Origin: Tahibacter harae
Lineage (GTDB): Bacteria > Pseudomonadota > Gammaproteobacteria > Xanthomonadales > Rhodanobacteraceae
Assembly: GCF_024437735.1 (NCBI RefSeq)
Contig: NZ_JANFQO010000019.1
Coordinates: forward strand, 1 to 64,000
DNA length: 64,000 nucleotides
Direction: 5' to 3'
The position numbers and the translations under genes are program-made. Of this stretch, positions 54,620 through 63,422 are shown one piece after another. Within the stretch, counting starts at the first letter, position 1; each line of letters opens with the position of its first letter. The notes below the pieces were generated by a model. It saw only the letters and a list, made by a program, of their open reading frames with translations. It ran no database searches and had not been told where the DNA came from.

Positions 54620-56178
54620 GGCGAAGGTCCGAAGAAAGCGGTCTTGACGCGGGTGCCGGCTTGCGGCGCGTCGGCGCTGCGGATCTGCAGTTCCACCTCG
54701 CGCCGTCCGCGCGCCTGCGCCGCCGGCGCGACCAGGGTGAAGGCCAGGCTCTGCACGCTCTCGGCTGCGGCCTCGACGCGGATGGCGCCGCCGCGCAGTT
54801 GCGGGCCGGCGCGGTCGGCCACGTCGATGAGATACACCTGGGCGCGGTGGTCCTTGTTGATGAGCTTGAGCGTATAGGCGTTCTCGATGCCGCCGTCGGC
54901 AGACACGCGGTACAGCGCATTGCGGTCGCGCAGCACTTCGGCGCCCAGGGTCGCGCGATGGGTCACGCCCCAGGCCCAGCCGCCGATCAGTACCAGCAGC
55001 AGCAGGCCGTAGATCACGATGCGCGGCCGCAGCACGCGGCTGGGCCTGCCGTCCAGCGCGTTCTGCGTGGTGTAGCGGATCAGGCCGCGCGGATAGTTCA
55101 GGCGGTCCATGACCTGGTCGCAGGCGTCGATGCAGGCGCCGCAGGCAATGCATTCGTATTGCAGGCCGTTGCGGATGTCGATGCCGACCGGGCAGACCTG
55201 CACGCACCAGGTGCAGTCGATGCAGTCGCCGAGTTCGGCCGGCTCCGGCGCAGATTCCGCCAGGTTCAGCGAACCGCGATAAGCGTCGAACGCGCCGGTG
55301 GTATTGCGCACTTCGGCCTGGTGCGCCGGCGCCCGCGCGCTTTCCAGCGCGTGCGCGATCCAGCGCTCGGCCGCCTCCACCGACAGCAGTCCGCGCGCGC
55401 GCTCGGCCACGCTGCCCAGGCCGCGCCGGCGCGCGCCGCGCGCTTCGCCGCGGCGCAGGTCGTAGGCGATGATGAGGCTGTCGCGGTCGAACATGGCGCC
55501 CTGGAAGCGCGCATACGGACACATGTACTTGCATACCTGCTCGCGCAGGATGCCGGCGTTGCCCCAGGTGGCGAAGCCGTAGAACACCACCCAGAAGGTT
55601 TCCCAGCCGCTCCAGTCCAGCGCCGGAAAACGCAGTGCCAAATCGCGGATCGGAGTGAAGAAGCCGACGAAGGTGAAGCCGGTCCAGGCCGCGAGCACGA
55701 ACCAGGCGATGTGCTTGCCGCCCTTGCGCAGGAACTTTTCGCGCGTCCACGGGCCGGCGTCGAGCTTCATGCGCCGGGCGCGGTCGCCTTCGGTCCACCG
55801 CTCCACCCACAGGAACACTTCCGTCCATACCGTCTGCGGACAGGCATAGCCGCACCACAGCCGTCCGGCCAGGGCGGTGAAGAAGAACAGCGAGATGCCG
55901 GCGAGAATCAGCAGCAGTGCGAGGAAGACGAAATCCTGCGGCCAGAACGCCAGGCCGAACACGTAGAAGCGCCGCGCCGGCAGATCGAACAGCACCGCCT
56001 GGCGCTCGCTCCACTGCAGCCAGGGAAACACGTAGTACATGCCCAGCAGCAGGAACACTGCGGCGCGGCGCAGGGTGTCGTAGCGGCCGCGCACGTCGCG
56101 CGGATACACCTTGCCTTCGGCCTGGTACAGCGAGGCGCCGGCATCGTCCTTGAGCACCACGGGAATGCGGCGGCTCAT
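54616..56178 (-). CDS. ccoG: CcoG/RdxA polyferredoxin with internal insertion
   Basis: The 520-aa membrane protein reduces copper during cbb3 assembly. Landmarks are the N-terminal spans, GRLWCGYACPQTVWTEVFLW, EQVCKYMCPYARFQGAMF and two 4Fe-4S motifs CIDCTWCVQVCPVGID and CIACGACIDACDQVMD, followed by a C-terminal immunoglobulin-like periplasmic domain. Between the YDLRRGEARG element and the first ferredoxin motif lie about 70 additional residues (GLLSVEAAERWIAHALESAR region) that typical CcoG proteins lack. The ATG overlaps the small gene upstream and the stop overlaps ccoH. Confidence 0.94.
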   Translation of the reverse strand: MSRRIPVVLKDDAGASLYQAEGKVYPRDVRGRYDTLRRAAVFLLLGMYYVFPWLQWSERQAVLFDLPARRFYVFGLAFWPQDFVFLALLLILAGISLFFFTALAGRLWCGYACPQTVWTEVFLWVERWTEGDRARRMKLDAGPWTREKFLRKGGKHIAWFVLAAWTGFTFVGFFTPIRDLALRFPALDWSGWETFWVVFYGFATWGNAGILREQVCKYMCPYARFQGAMFDRDSLIIAYDLRRGEARGARRRGLGSVAERARGLLSVEAAERWIAHALESARAPAHQAEVRNTTGAFDAYRGSLNLAESAPEPAELGDCIDCTWCVQVCPVGIDIRNGLQYECIACGACIDACDQVMDRLNYPRGLIRYTTQNALDGRPSRVLRPRIVIYGLLLLVLIGGWAWGVTHRATLGAEVLRDRNALYRVSADGGIENAYTLKLINKDHRAQVYLIDVADRAGPQLRGGAIRVEAAAESVQSLAFTLVAPAAQARGRREVELQIRSADAPQAGTRVKTAFFGPSP

Positions 56179-56474
56179 GGCGAGTTCCGGTTGATCGCCA
56201 GCGGCGGCCGCAGCAGCAGCCAGGTGAACCAGCTGGAGCTGGCGGTCGCCGCCCAGAATGCAAAGAAGCCCACGGTATACGTCCACTCCCGGCCGAGACT
56301 TGCGCCGAACCAGACCAGGCCGTCCCAGTCCAGCGGATCGACCAGGGCGAATAGCACCGTGGTGCAGACGCCGGCGGCGAAGAAGCTGGGCCATAGCACG
56401 GCGCCCCAGCGCTGCAGCCGGGAATACTCCGGCGGCGGCGCGGGATGTCCGGGCGGGAAGCCGCGCACGGTCAT
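56175..56474 (-). CDS. Small membrane protein between ccoP and ccoG
   Basis: The 99-aa protein has two hydrophobic segments (AVLWPSFFAAGVCTTVLFAL and the TYTVGFFAFWAATASSSWFTW stretch) after a Pro-rich N-terminus. It is not a named Cco protein but is locked into the operon by ATGA overlaps with ccoP and ccoG. Related small proteins occur at this place in Xanthomonadales cco clusters as far as I recall. A role in cbb3 assembly is inferred from position. Confidence 0.75.
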   Translation of the reverse strand: MTVRGFPPGHPAPPPEYSRLQRWGAVLWPSFFAAGVCTTVLFALVDPLDWDGLVWFGASLGREWTYTVGFFAFWAATASSSWFTWLLLRPPLAINRNSP

Positions 56475-57376
56475 TGCGGCTTGGCCTCGCCGTGCGAACG
56501 GCTGTACACCCACGCTGCGACCACGCGCGCGCGCGCCGGGCCAAGCAGGGCGGCATGCGCCGGCATGTTGCCGTTGCGGCCCAGCACCAGGGTTTCGCGG
56601 ATGGAATCCGGATCGCTGCCGTAGAGCCAATACTTGTCGGTCAGATCCGGCGCGCCCATCAGCGCATTGCCCTTGCCTTCGGGGCCATGGCAGGCCGTGC
56701 ACAGGCCGGCGAAATGCGCCGCGCCCGCCGCCGCCTGCTGCGAATCCACCGGCAGGCCGGAGAGCGAACGCACATAGGCGATGGTCTGGTCGATCTTGGC
56801 CGCGCTGCCCAGTGCGCCGGCCAGCGGCGGCATGGCGGCCTGGCGGCCGTCCATCACCGAGGTCAGCACGTCCTGCGGCTGTCCGCCCCAGTGCCAGATA
56901 TCGTCGCTGAGATCGGGGAAGCCGCGCGCGCCGCGCGCATCCGCACCGTGGCAGGCCGCGCAGTGATTGGCGAAGATGGCCTGGCCGTGGCGCAGCGCCA
57001 CCGGATCCCTGGCCAGTTCCTCGACCGGTTTGTCCGCATACGGCGCGAAGGCGGCGGCGATGCGCTGGTCGGCCTCGGCCTTGTCCGCATCATGTTCGCG
57101 CGCGGAGGTCCAGGCCGACGTGCCGGCCCAGGCGCCCATGCCGGGGTAATAAATCAGATAACCGACCGCGAACACCACGGTGATGTAGAACAGGCCCAGC
57201 CACCAGCGCGGCATGGGCTTGTTGTATTCGGTGATGTCGCCGTCCCACCAGTGGCTGGTGTCTTCCGGCTTGGGATCGCCGGGCCGGCGCTTGCCGGTCC
57301 AGCGCAGCAGCCAGACGCAACCGGCCAGGTTGAGCACGACGAGGACAATCACATACCACGACCAGGCGCTGCTCAT
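56471..57376 (-). CDS. ccoP: cbb3 oxidase dihaem subunit CcoP
   Basis: The 301-aa membrane-anchored dihaem cytochrome c has a short N-terminal helix, the conserved TSHWWDGDITEYNKPMPRWW segment and a second helix (LFYITVVFAVGYLIYYPGMG). Two haem sites follow, CAACHGADARG and CTACHGPEGKG. It receives electrons from soluble cytochromes or azurin and passes them to CcoO/CcoN. Length and order are standard. It overlaps ccoQ upstream and the small membrane gene downstream by 4 nt each. Confidence 0.96.
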   Translation of the reverse strand: MSSAWSWYVIVLVVLNLAGCVWLLRWTGKRRPGDPKPEDTSHWWDGDITEYNKPMPRWWLGLFYITVVFAVGYLIYYPGMGAWAGTSAWTSAREHDADKAEADQRIAAAFAPYADKPVEELARDPVALRHGQAIFANHCAACHGADARGARGFPDLSDDIWHWGGQPQDVLTSVMDGRQAAMPPLAGALGSAAKIDQTIAYVRSLSGLPVDSQQAAAGAAHFAGLCTACHGPEGKGNALMGAPDLTDKYWLYGSDPDSIRETLVLGRNGNMPAHAALLGPARARVVAAWVYSRSHGEAKPQ

Positions 57377-57528
57377 GCTCGACGCTCCTGTCCCTCATCG
57401 GCCAGCGGCAGTCGCGCCGCGGCCTCGAAATCACTGCGCCGCCGGTCGCTCCAGGCCCAGGCCCAGCCGAACAGGAACAGCACCAGCAACACGCCGGTGA
57501 CGGCACCGGACACCACGCCTGCGCTCAT
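57373..57528 (-). CDS. ccoQ: cbb3 oxidase subunit CcoQ
   Basis: The 51-aa protein begins [20 protein letters not shown], continues with a Trp-rich end of the helix ([11 protein letters not shown]) and has a short acidic tail [14 protein letters not shown]. This is the size and pattern of CcoQ, which stabilises the oxidase. ATG overlaps the ccoO stop and TGA overlaps the ccoP start, confirming the reading frame. Confidence 0.88.
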   Translation of the reverse strand: MSAGVVSGAVTGVLLVLFLFGWAWAWSDRRRSDFEAAARLPLADEGQERRA

Positions 57529-58199
57529 GGCCGGCCTCCCGCATCATTGGTTTCATTTTTCACATTGGCCGCATTCGCCACCGCCGGCGCCTTGGGCGCG
57601 TGCCGGCCCAGGCCCTGCAGATAGGCGATCACGGCGTCCAGCTCGGTCTTGCCGGTGACCGCGGCCGCGGCGCCGGCGATTTCCTCGTCGCTGTAGGGAT
57701 CGCCCAGCGCGCGCAGCGCCTGCATCTTCTGCGTGGTCAGCGCGCCGTCGACCAGCTTGTCGCCAAGCCAGGAATACGACGGCATGTTGGATTCCGGCAC
57801 CACGCTGCGCGGGTCCAGCAGATGGGCGCGGTGCCAGTCGTCGGAATAGCGTCCGCCGACGCGGGCCAGGTCCGGCCCGGTGCGCTTGCTGCCCCACTGG
57901 AACGGCCGGTCATAGACCGATTCGCCGGCGACGGAATAGTGGCCGTAGCGTTCGGTCTCGAAACGCAGGGTGCGGATCATCTGCGAATGGCAGTTGTAGC
58001 AGCCTTCGCGTATGTACACATCGCGGCCGGCCAGCTGCAGCGGCGGATACGGCTTCACCCCGGGCAGCGGCTGTATGGTCTCGGCCTGGTACATCAGCGG
58101 CACGATCTCGGCCAGTCCGCCGAAGCTGATCGCCACCGCGATCAGCACGGCCATGACGGCGACGTTCTTCTCTACCTTGGCATGGGCATGTTCGTTCAT
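57525..58199 (-). CDS. ccoO: cbb3 oxidase monohaem subunit CcoO
   Basis: The 224-aa protein has an N-terminal membrane helix and one haem c site in [20 protein letters not shown], with [16 protein letters not shown] downstream and axial Met in SNMPSYSWL. It transfers electrons from CcoP to the catalytic subunit. It starts 10 nt after ccoN and overlaps ccoQ. Confidence 0.97.
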   Translation of the reverse strand: MNEHAHAKVEKNVAVMAVLIAVAISFGGLAEIVPLMYQAETIQPLPGVKPYPPLQLAGRDVYIREGCYNCHSQMIRTLRFETERYGHYSVAGESVYDRPFQWGSKRTGPDLARVGGRYSDDWHRAHLLDPRSVVPESNMPSYSWLGDKLVDGALTTQKMQALRALGDPYSDEEIAGAAAAVTGKTELDAVIAYLQGLGRHAPKAPAVANAANVKNETNDAGGRP

Positions 58200-58209
58200 G
58201 GCGCAGTCC

Positions 58210-59649
58210 TCATGCGTGGGCGGTGGCGGCCGGCGGCAGTACCGCCGTCTCGGGCACGGGTTCGGCCAGGCGCCAGGTGCGCCAGACGTTCAAGGCCATC
58301 AGGCCCATGCCGGCCAGCACCAGCAGGCCGCCGATCAGACGGATCAGGTAATAGGGATAGGTGGCCGCCAGCGACTCGACGAAGCTGTAGGTCAAGGTGC
58401 CGTCGGCATTCGCCGCGCGCCACATCAGGCCCTGCATCACGCCGGCAATCCACATCGAGGCGATGTAGAGCACCACGCCCAGCGTATGCACCCAGAAATG
58501 CGTGTCGATCAGCCGCACCGACCACATCTGCTGCAGGCCCAGCAGGCGCGGCAGCATGGCGTAGACCGAACCGAGCGTGATCATCGCCACCCAGCCCAGC
58601 GCGCCGGCGTGGACATGGCCCACGGTCCAGTCGGTGTAGTGGCTCAGCGAGTTCACCGTCTTTATCGACATCATCGGCCCCTCGAAGGTGGCGATCATGT
58701 AGAACGACAGCGCGACGATGAGGAATTTGATGATGGGATCGGTGCGCAGCTTGTGCCAGGCGCCGGACAGCGTCATCACGCCGTTGATCGCGCCGCCCCA
58801 GGACGGCGCCAGCAGCACCAGCGAGAACACCATGCCCAGCGACTGCGCCCAGTCCGGCAGCGCGGTGTACTGCAGGTGATGCGGGCCGGCCCACATGTAG
58901 ATCGCGATCAGCGCCCAGAAGTGGACGATGGAAAGCCGGTAGGAATATACCGGCCGCCCGGCCTGCTTGGGCACGAAGTAATACATCATGCCGAGGAAGC
59001 CCGCGGTGAGAAAAAAGCCGACCGCGTTATGGCCGTACCACCACTGCGCCATCGCATCGACCGCGCCGGTATAGAGCGAATACGACTTCAGCCAGCCCAC
59101 CGGAATGGCCAGGTTGTTGACGATGTGCAGCAACGCGACGGCAACGATGAAGCTGGCGTAGAACCAGTTCGCCACGTAGATATGCGGCACGCGGCGGCGC
59201 GCGATGGTGCCGAAGAAGACCACGCCGTAGGCCACCCAGACCAGGGTAATCAGGATGTCGATGGGCCATTCCAGCTCGGCGTATTCCTTGCCCTGGCTCA
59301 GGCCCAGCGGCAGGGTGACCGCGGCGGCCACGATCACCGCCTGCCAGCCCCAGAACACGAAGGCGGCGAGGCGGTCGGAGAACAACCGCGCATGGCAGGT
59401 GCGCTGCACCACGTAGAAACTGGTACCCATCAGCGCACAGCCGCCGAAGGCGAAGATCACGGCATTGGTATGCAGCGGGCGCAGCCGGCCGTAGGACAGC
59501 CAGGGTATGCCCTCGGCCAGGGTGGGCCAGTACAGCTGGGCGGCGATCAGCACGCCGACGGCCATGCCGACCACGCCCCAGACCACGGTCATCAAGGTGA
59601 ATTGGCGCACTACTTTGTCGTTGTAGCGTGCCGTCGTCGAAGCGCTCAT
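58210..59649 (-). CDS. ccoN: cbb3 oxidase catalytic subunit CcoN
   Basis: The 479-aa twelve-helix haem-copper oxidase subunit is terminal oxidase at low O2. Ligand regions are visible: [18 protein letters not shown] (haem b His), [20 protein letters not shown] (CuB His with the Tyr two helices on), [15 protein letters not shown] (CuB His pair) and [15 protein letters not shown] (haem His). The gene starts 73 nt after azurin and heads the cco structural genes; no separate FNR box lies in that gap, so the box upstream of azurin may serve both. Confidence 0.97.
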   Translation of the reverse strand: MSASTTARYNDKVVRQFTLMTVVWGVVGMAVGVLIAAQLYWPTLAEGIPWLSYGRLRPLHTNAVIFAFGGCALMGTSFYVVQRTCHARLFSDRLAAFVFWGWQAVIVAAAVTLPLGLSQGKEYAELEWPIDILITLVWVAYGVVFFGTIARRRVPHIYVANWFYASFIVAVALLHIVNNLAIPVGWLKSYSLYTGAVDAMAQWWYGHNAVGFFLTAGFLGMMYYFVPKQAGRPVYSYRLSIVHFWALIAIYMWAGPHHLQYTALPDWAQSLGMVFSLVLLAPSWGGAINGVMTLSGAWHKLRTDPIIKFLIVALSFYMIATFEGPMMSIKTVNSLSHYTDWTVGHVHAGALGWVAMITLGSVYAMLPRLLGLQQMWSVRLIDTHFWVHTLGVVLYIASMWIAGVMQGLMWRAANADGTLTYSFVESLAATYPYYLIRLIGGLLVLAGMGLMALNVWRTWRLAEPVPETAVLPPAATAHA

Positions 59650-59722
59650 GGAATTCCTCGCGGCGCGTTGCGAATGAAAGACGCCGCCGTCGCCGGCGGC
59701 GCCATCGGTGGCTGCGGCCGGC

Positions 59723-60163
59723 TCACTTCACGCTGAGCTTGCCCTTCATGATGGCCCAGTGGCCCGGGAACGAGCAGAAGAAGCTGTAGTCGCCGCCGGC
59801 CTTGAGCGCGCTGCCCGGGAAGCTGGCCGTGGTCGATTCGCCGCCGCCGACCAGCGGCGTGTGCGCGATCACGCGCTTGTCGTCGGCCGCGACATAGGCC
59901 GCCGCGGCGCCGGCCTTCTGGCCGTCCATGCCCACGGCCTGGATATCGCCGGTGGCCGCGATCACCACGTTATGGCCCATGGCCGCCACCGGCAGCTTGC
60001 CGGTGTGGGCGAGCTTGATCTGTACCGTCTTGCAGGTGGGCGAGACCGTCACTTCGGCCTGGTCGAACTTCATCTGGTCATCGGCCTTCAGGTCGATCAC
60101 ACAGTTTTCGGCCTGGGCGCTGAAGGCAACGCCGAGCAGGGCAAGACAGAGCAAGGTGCGCAT
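59723..60163 (-). CDS. Azurin (type-1 blue copper protein)
   Basis: The 146-aa periplasmic electron carrier has a signal peptide ([15 protein letters not shown]) and the complete azurin signature. That includes [13 protein letters not shown] with the first disulfide Cys, MGHNVVI with a copper His, and [16 protein letters not shown] with the copper Cys, His and Met. Azurin can donate electrons to NirK and to cbb3 oxidase, both encoded here. It lies directly upstream of ccoN in the same direction and behind a perfect FNR box. Confidence 0.96.
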   Translation of the reverse strand: MRTLLCLALLGVAFSAQAENCVIDLKADDQMKFDQAEVTVSPTCKTVQIKLAHTGKLPVAAMGHNVVIAATGDIQAVGMDGQKAGAAAAYVAADDKRVIAHTPLVGGGESTTASFPGSALKAGGDYSFFCSFPGHWAIMKGKLSVK

Positions 60164-60224
60164 CGCGGGAATCTCATGCTGGGAACGTATGCGCGAACCT
60201 TAGGAGCGGCTGTGGCGGCCTATC

Positions 60225-60238
60225 TTGATCGAGATCAA
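60225..60238 (-). promoter_or_regulatory. FNR box upstream of azurin-cco
   Basis: TTGATCGAGATCAA (palindromic, TTGATCTCGATCAA on the gene strand) is a perfect TTGAT-N4-ATCAA site 62 nt before the azurin start. TAAGGT lies 22 nt downstream on the gene strand, the class II distance. Confidence 0.88.
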
Positions 60239-60616
60239 TAGCGCGGCGGACGCCGCGCCGCGGCGCGGCTTTGCGCAGGCGATGCGGCAATACGCCACAG
60301 GCACCGGAGCGGCGCTGGCGGCCAGCGGGAAGGCGGCGGGATTGCGGTCGCGCCCACCGGCGGGAAGCGGCGCGGCCCGCACCGGACGGCGGGCGAGCGG
60401 GCACTGCCGGTTCGGCCCGGCGAGGCAGAGGGCGATGACTACGCCGGGCTTGCCGGCCTGCAGGATGGCCGCGAGCGCGGCCGGCGCGCCGACGATGCGA
60501 CGATGGCGACGATCAGGCGCGGCCTGTAGCGATCCGACGCGAGCGTACGCATGCTTTCAACGCAGCCGGCATGGCGCACCGGCACGGCTGGCCGGCTCGG
60601 CGCCGCCGCCGCCGCA
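60239..60616. other. Gene-free interval
   Basis: About 380 very GC-rich nt between the azurin promoter and the response-regulator gene end. Frames in both directions are Arg/Ala/Gly-rich and unlike known proteins. No repeat or RNA feature was recognised. Confidence 0.4.
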
Positions 60617-61009
60617 CTAGGCCCGCCGCGGCGGCGCGGCCATGAACCGCTCGATCCGCTCCACATCCAGCGGCTTGGTCCAGTGCTCGTCGAAACCGGC
60701 CCGGCGCGAACGCTCGAAATCATCCGGGTCGCCGAAACCGGTAATCGCGATCAGGTGCGAAGTACAGCCCCGCGCGCGCAGCAGCCCGGCGATCTCGCAG
60801 CCGTCCAGCCCGGCCAGGCTGATGTCCAGAAAGGCGACGTCCGGCGCGCGCCGCAGGATGTTCGCGGCGATGTCCTGCACGCTGGTCACCGGAAGAACCT
60901 CGGAATCATGGCCGATCAGACGCAGAAAATCGGCCAGCATGGTCGCCGCCGTCATGTTGTCGTCGACAATGACAGTACGACCGCCCTGCCAGGGAACGGA
61001 GCCGCCCAT
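60617..61009 (-). CDS. Single-domain response regulator
   Basis: The 130-aa protein is a CheY-like receiver only. The acidic pair is in RTVIVDDNMTAATMLADFL, the phosphate-accepting Asp in PDVAFLDISLAGLDG, the switch Thr in LIAITGFG and the Lys in HWTKPLD. The start opening MGGSVPWQ is fixed by AGGAAGG seven nt upstream. No histidine kinase or effector gene is adjacent, so its partner is unknown; such stand-alone receivers are often fed by hybrid kinases. Confidence 0.9.
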   Translation of the reverse strand: MGGSVPWQGGRTVIVDDNMTAATMLADFLRLIGHDSEVLPVTSVQDIAANILRRAPDVAFLDISLAGLDGCEIAGLLRARGCTSHLIAITGFGDPDDFERSRRAGFDEHWTKPLDVERIERFMAAPPRRA

Positions 61010-61448
61010 AACCCTTCCTCGCTGAACGTCGGAAGCGAACCCGACAACTTCCCCTGAAACGTGAACCATGCGCAAAACCCTACGCATCCGTCAATCGGGG
61101 ATGGCGCCTGGCGCCGGGGAGCGGCGATATGGTTGCCGGTGCGGAGGGCTTGAATCCGCCTGTGGACGGAGGGAGTGAAGGCTCCCGGCGTGGGCAGTGG
61201 TCGGGGACATTCCATGGCCTGGGGCATCCACATTCCGCGCGCAGCGCGCCCTTCCGCCCCGCCCCGCTCCGGCGAATACCGCGCGCAATTCCCGCGCGAC
61301 ACCCGCGCCCCGCACCCCGCGCCTTCCCGCCCATCCCCGCAATTTCTAGGCTTATTCCCTCGCCGCCGCTGGTGGAAACCCCGTACGGACAAGAACGTGC
61401 AAATTGATACATTGCAGTCAACCAAGGGCTCTGCACGAGGGAAGAGCC
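61010..61448. other. Gene-free interval
   Basis: About 440 nt between the divergent response-regulator gene and the small protein gene. No gene, repeat or clear promoter is visible; the two promoters must lie here. Confidence 0.4.
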
Positions 61449-61724
61449 ATGAGTCTCAGCTGGACCAATACGCACTCGGTCGCGATCAACCAGGAACCGG
61501 AAGTCGCCCGCGAAACCCTGCTCAACATCCTTTTTGAAGCGATGCCGCAGGGCCACTACCGGGTCCGTCAGGTTCCCACCCCGCGCGACGGCTGGCCCAC
61601 GTTCGCGATTGAACTGGATACGGACCTGTACCGCGGCGACCTGAACCCGATGCGGACCTGGCAGCACATCGCCGATGCGCTGCACGAGGACCAGCTGTGC
61701 GGATTGCAGTGCCGCATTCTCTGA
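61449..61724 (+). CDS. Hypothetical small protein
   Basis: The 91-aa cytosolic protein is not recognised. It reads as alpha/beta: VARETLLNILFEAMPQGHYR, then WPTFAIELDTDLYRGDLN and a final helix RTWQHIADALHEDQLCG. Codon usage and the GAGGGAAGAG ribosome site 4-5 nt upstream support a real gene. It stands alone between two gene-free stretches, so no role can be inferred from neighbours. Confidence 0.6.
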   Translation: MSLSWTNTHSVAINQEPEVARETLLNILFEAMPQGHYRVRQVPTPRDGWPTFAIELDTDLYRGDLNPMRTWQHIADALHEDQLCGLQCRIL

Positions 61725-62420
61725 ATTCCCGGCGGCCGCGCCGGATCACGTTGCGGATTCGCGGCCAGCAGGAGCAGCGGGCAGGGACGCCCCACCGTTG
61801 ACCAGCCTGGATGAGGTTTCGGCGCAGCCGCACGGACGCTCCGCCACCTCCCGCAATCTCATCCGGGCTATTTATGCAGCAGGTTCCGCCAGTTCGACGG
61901 GGCCTGGATGGCACCGACCGGCAGAGCCAGGAAGCCTGCCGACCTGCCTCGGCGCCATCCAGGCAATTTCACCGGATGCCAGGCACGGCAGCGGCGGAGC
62001 CCCGGGAACTGAAAATGCAACCGGGATTTCAATTGAGGACATGCAGCCGCCGCCGGCACTGAACACAGCGGCACAGGAACAGATCCGGCCCGCGGCCCCC
62101 GATGCCGCAGCCGCCACAGTACACAGGACAGCGGTCGTTTCGAGCAGAGCTTGAGTGTGGAGGAGCGATAGCAAAGCCAATGCCCGGGCCAGCTATTTCC
62201 CCAACCTCCTCCGCACTCACTCTTTTTTGCCGCATCCCTCCAGCCGCATCACGGGCAGCAGCGCCGCACGCATGGGCCCGCTTCCCCGCCGGCAGCCACG
62301 GCGTTGGATCCATCGCCCGCGGACACCCGCGCCACAGCGCCCCGCACCCGCCCGTCCGCACCGTCCCATCCGGCTCCCTGCGCGATGTTCGGCACCGGTC
62401 CCGCGAATACCGCCAAGCGC
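61725..62420. other. Long gene-free interval
   Basis: Almost 700 nt without a supportable gene. Several frames of 80-160 codons exist on both strands but are Pro/Ala/Arg-biased and match nothing known to me. No tRNA, hairpin terminator or repeat stands out. Confidence 0.45.
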
Positions 62421-63422
62421 TCACCCCTGCATCCACCCATCCGGGCTCGCCGCCTGATCCATATGCCGCAGCAGCCGCGCCAGGGTAATCACGTCCTGGC
62501 GGTTGTGCTCCAGCACGCGCAGCAAATTGGTGCTGAAGCCCTGGCGCAGCCAGCTGCGCCAGGCGGCAGGGGCTTCCGAGCCGGGCAGGTCGTCCTCGCG
62601 CACGATCTGCAGCAGGCGCCGTTCTATCGTGGCCAGACGGCAGTTCTCCCAGCGCCCGCGGTAGGCGCGGCGCACCGGGTGCAGCAAGTCCACATGCGCG
62701 CAGGGCTTGATTGGATCGGGCAGGCGCTGCAGGCGGTAGCGCGCGGCCAACAGCGGTGCGTCGTAGCTGCGGCCGTTGTAGCTGACCAGCACGCTGTCGG
62801 GCTGTATCCAGCGCGCGAACTCGGCCAGCATCGCGGCTTCGCCGGACAGGGCGCTGAGATACAGCTGACGCACCCGCAGTCCGCCCTCGCGCCAGTCCGC
62901 AGCCCCCAGCATGAAAGCGCGCGTGCCGGAGCCGCCGGCCAGCCCGGTGGTCTCGCTGTCGAAGCAGAGGAAGCGCTCGCAGGGGACCGGCTCGGCCTGG
63001 GGCCAGCGCGGCGGCAGCAGCGCGGCCGGCCCCGGATCGGGAAAATGCTGCTCGACGAAGTAGAGGCCGGGCGCGATCTCCTCGCCGCGCAGCGGCGCGG
63101 CCGACGGCGCACGGCGCGGCGGCGGCAGTTCGGACGCCGGACGCAGATCGAGCAGACGGCGCAGCCGCTGCAGCTCCGCCGCGACCGGTGCCCCTGATCG
63201 CGCCGGCAGGCCCGGCGCCGGCTTCGCTGGAGATAGCGGCGAAGCCGCAGATGACGATTCCGCCGCAACGCGCGGCACCGCTTCCGCACCTTCGCCCGCG
63301 AGCGATTCAACGGCCGCGTTTGCCGGCGTTTGCGCCGCTGTCGCCGCGCTCCTGGAACCCGCCGCGGAAACCGCCCCCGCCTGCCGCCGCAGCCGCTGCA
63401 ATTTCTCCAGCAGCGCGCTCAT
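62421..63422 (-). CDS. MrfB/YprB-like RNase H-fold exonuclease
   Basis: The 333-aa protein has a disordered Ala/Pro-rich N-terminus (about 1-80) and an RNase H-like DEDD exonuclease domain. The metal-binding residues are in CFDSETTGLAGGSGTRAFML, VLVSYNGRSYDAPLLAARY and EHNRQDVITLARLLRHM. This matches the YprB family; in Bacillus subtilis the homologue MrfB works with helicase MrfA (YprA) in repair of mitomycin C damage. The ATG overlaps the stop of the upstream helicase gene, so the two form the same pair. Confidence 0.87.
   Translation of the reverse strand: MSALLEKLQRLRRQAGAVSAAGSRSAATAAQTPANAAVESLAGEGAEAVPRVAAESSSAASPLSPAKPAPGLPARSGAPVAAELQRLRRLLDLRPASELPPPRRAPSAAPLRGEEIAPGLYFVEQHFPDPGPAALLPPRWPQAEPVPCERFLCFDSETTGLAGGSGTRAFMLGAADWREGGLRVRQLYLSALSGEAAMLAEFARWIQPDSVLVSYNGRSYDAPLLAARYRLQRLPDPIKPCAHVDLLHPVRRAYRGRWENCRLATIERRLLQIVREDDLPGSEAPAAWRSWLRQGFSTNLLRVLEHNRQDVITLARLLRHMDQAASPDGWMQG

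Noticed and set aside
61725..62488. Several 100-160 codon frames on both strands after the small orphan gene
   Set aside because: Biased composition, no start signals, no recognisable domain.
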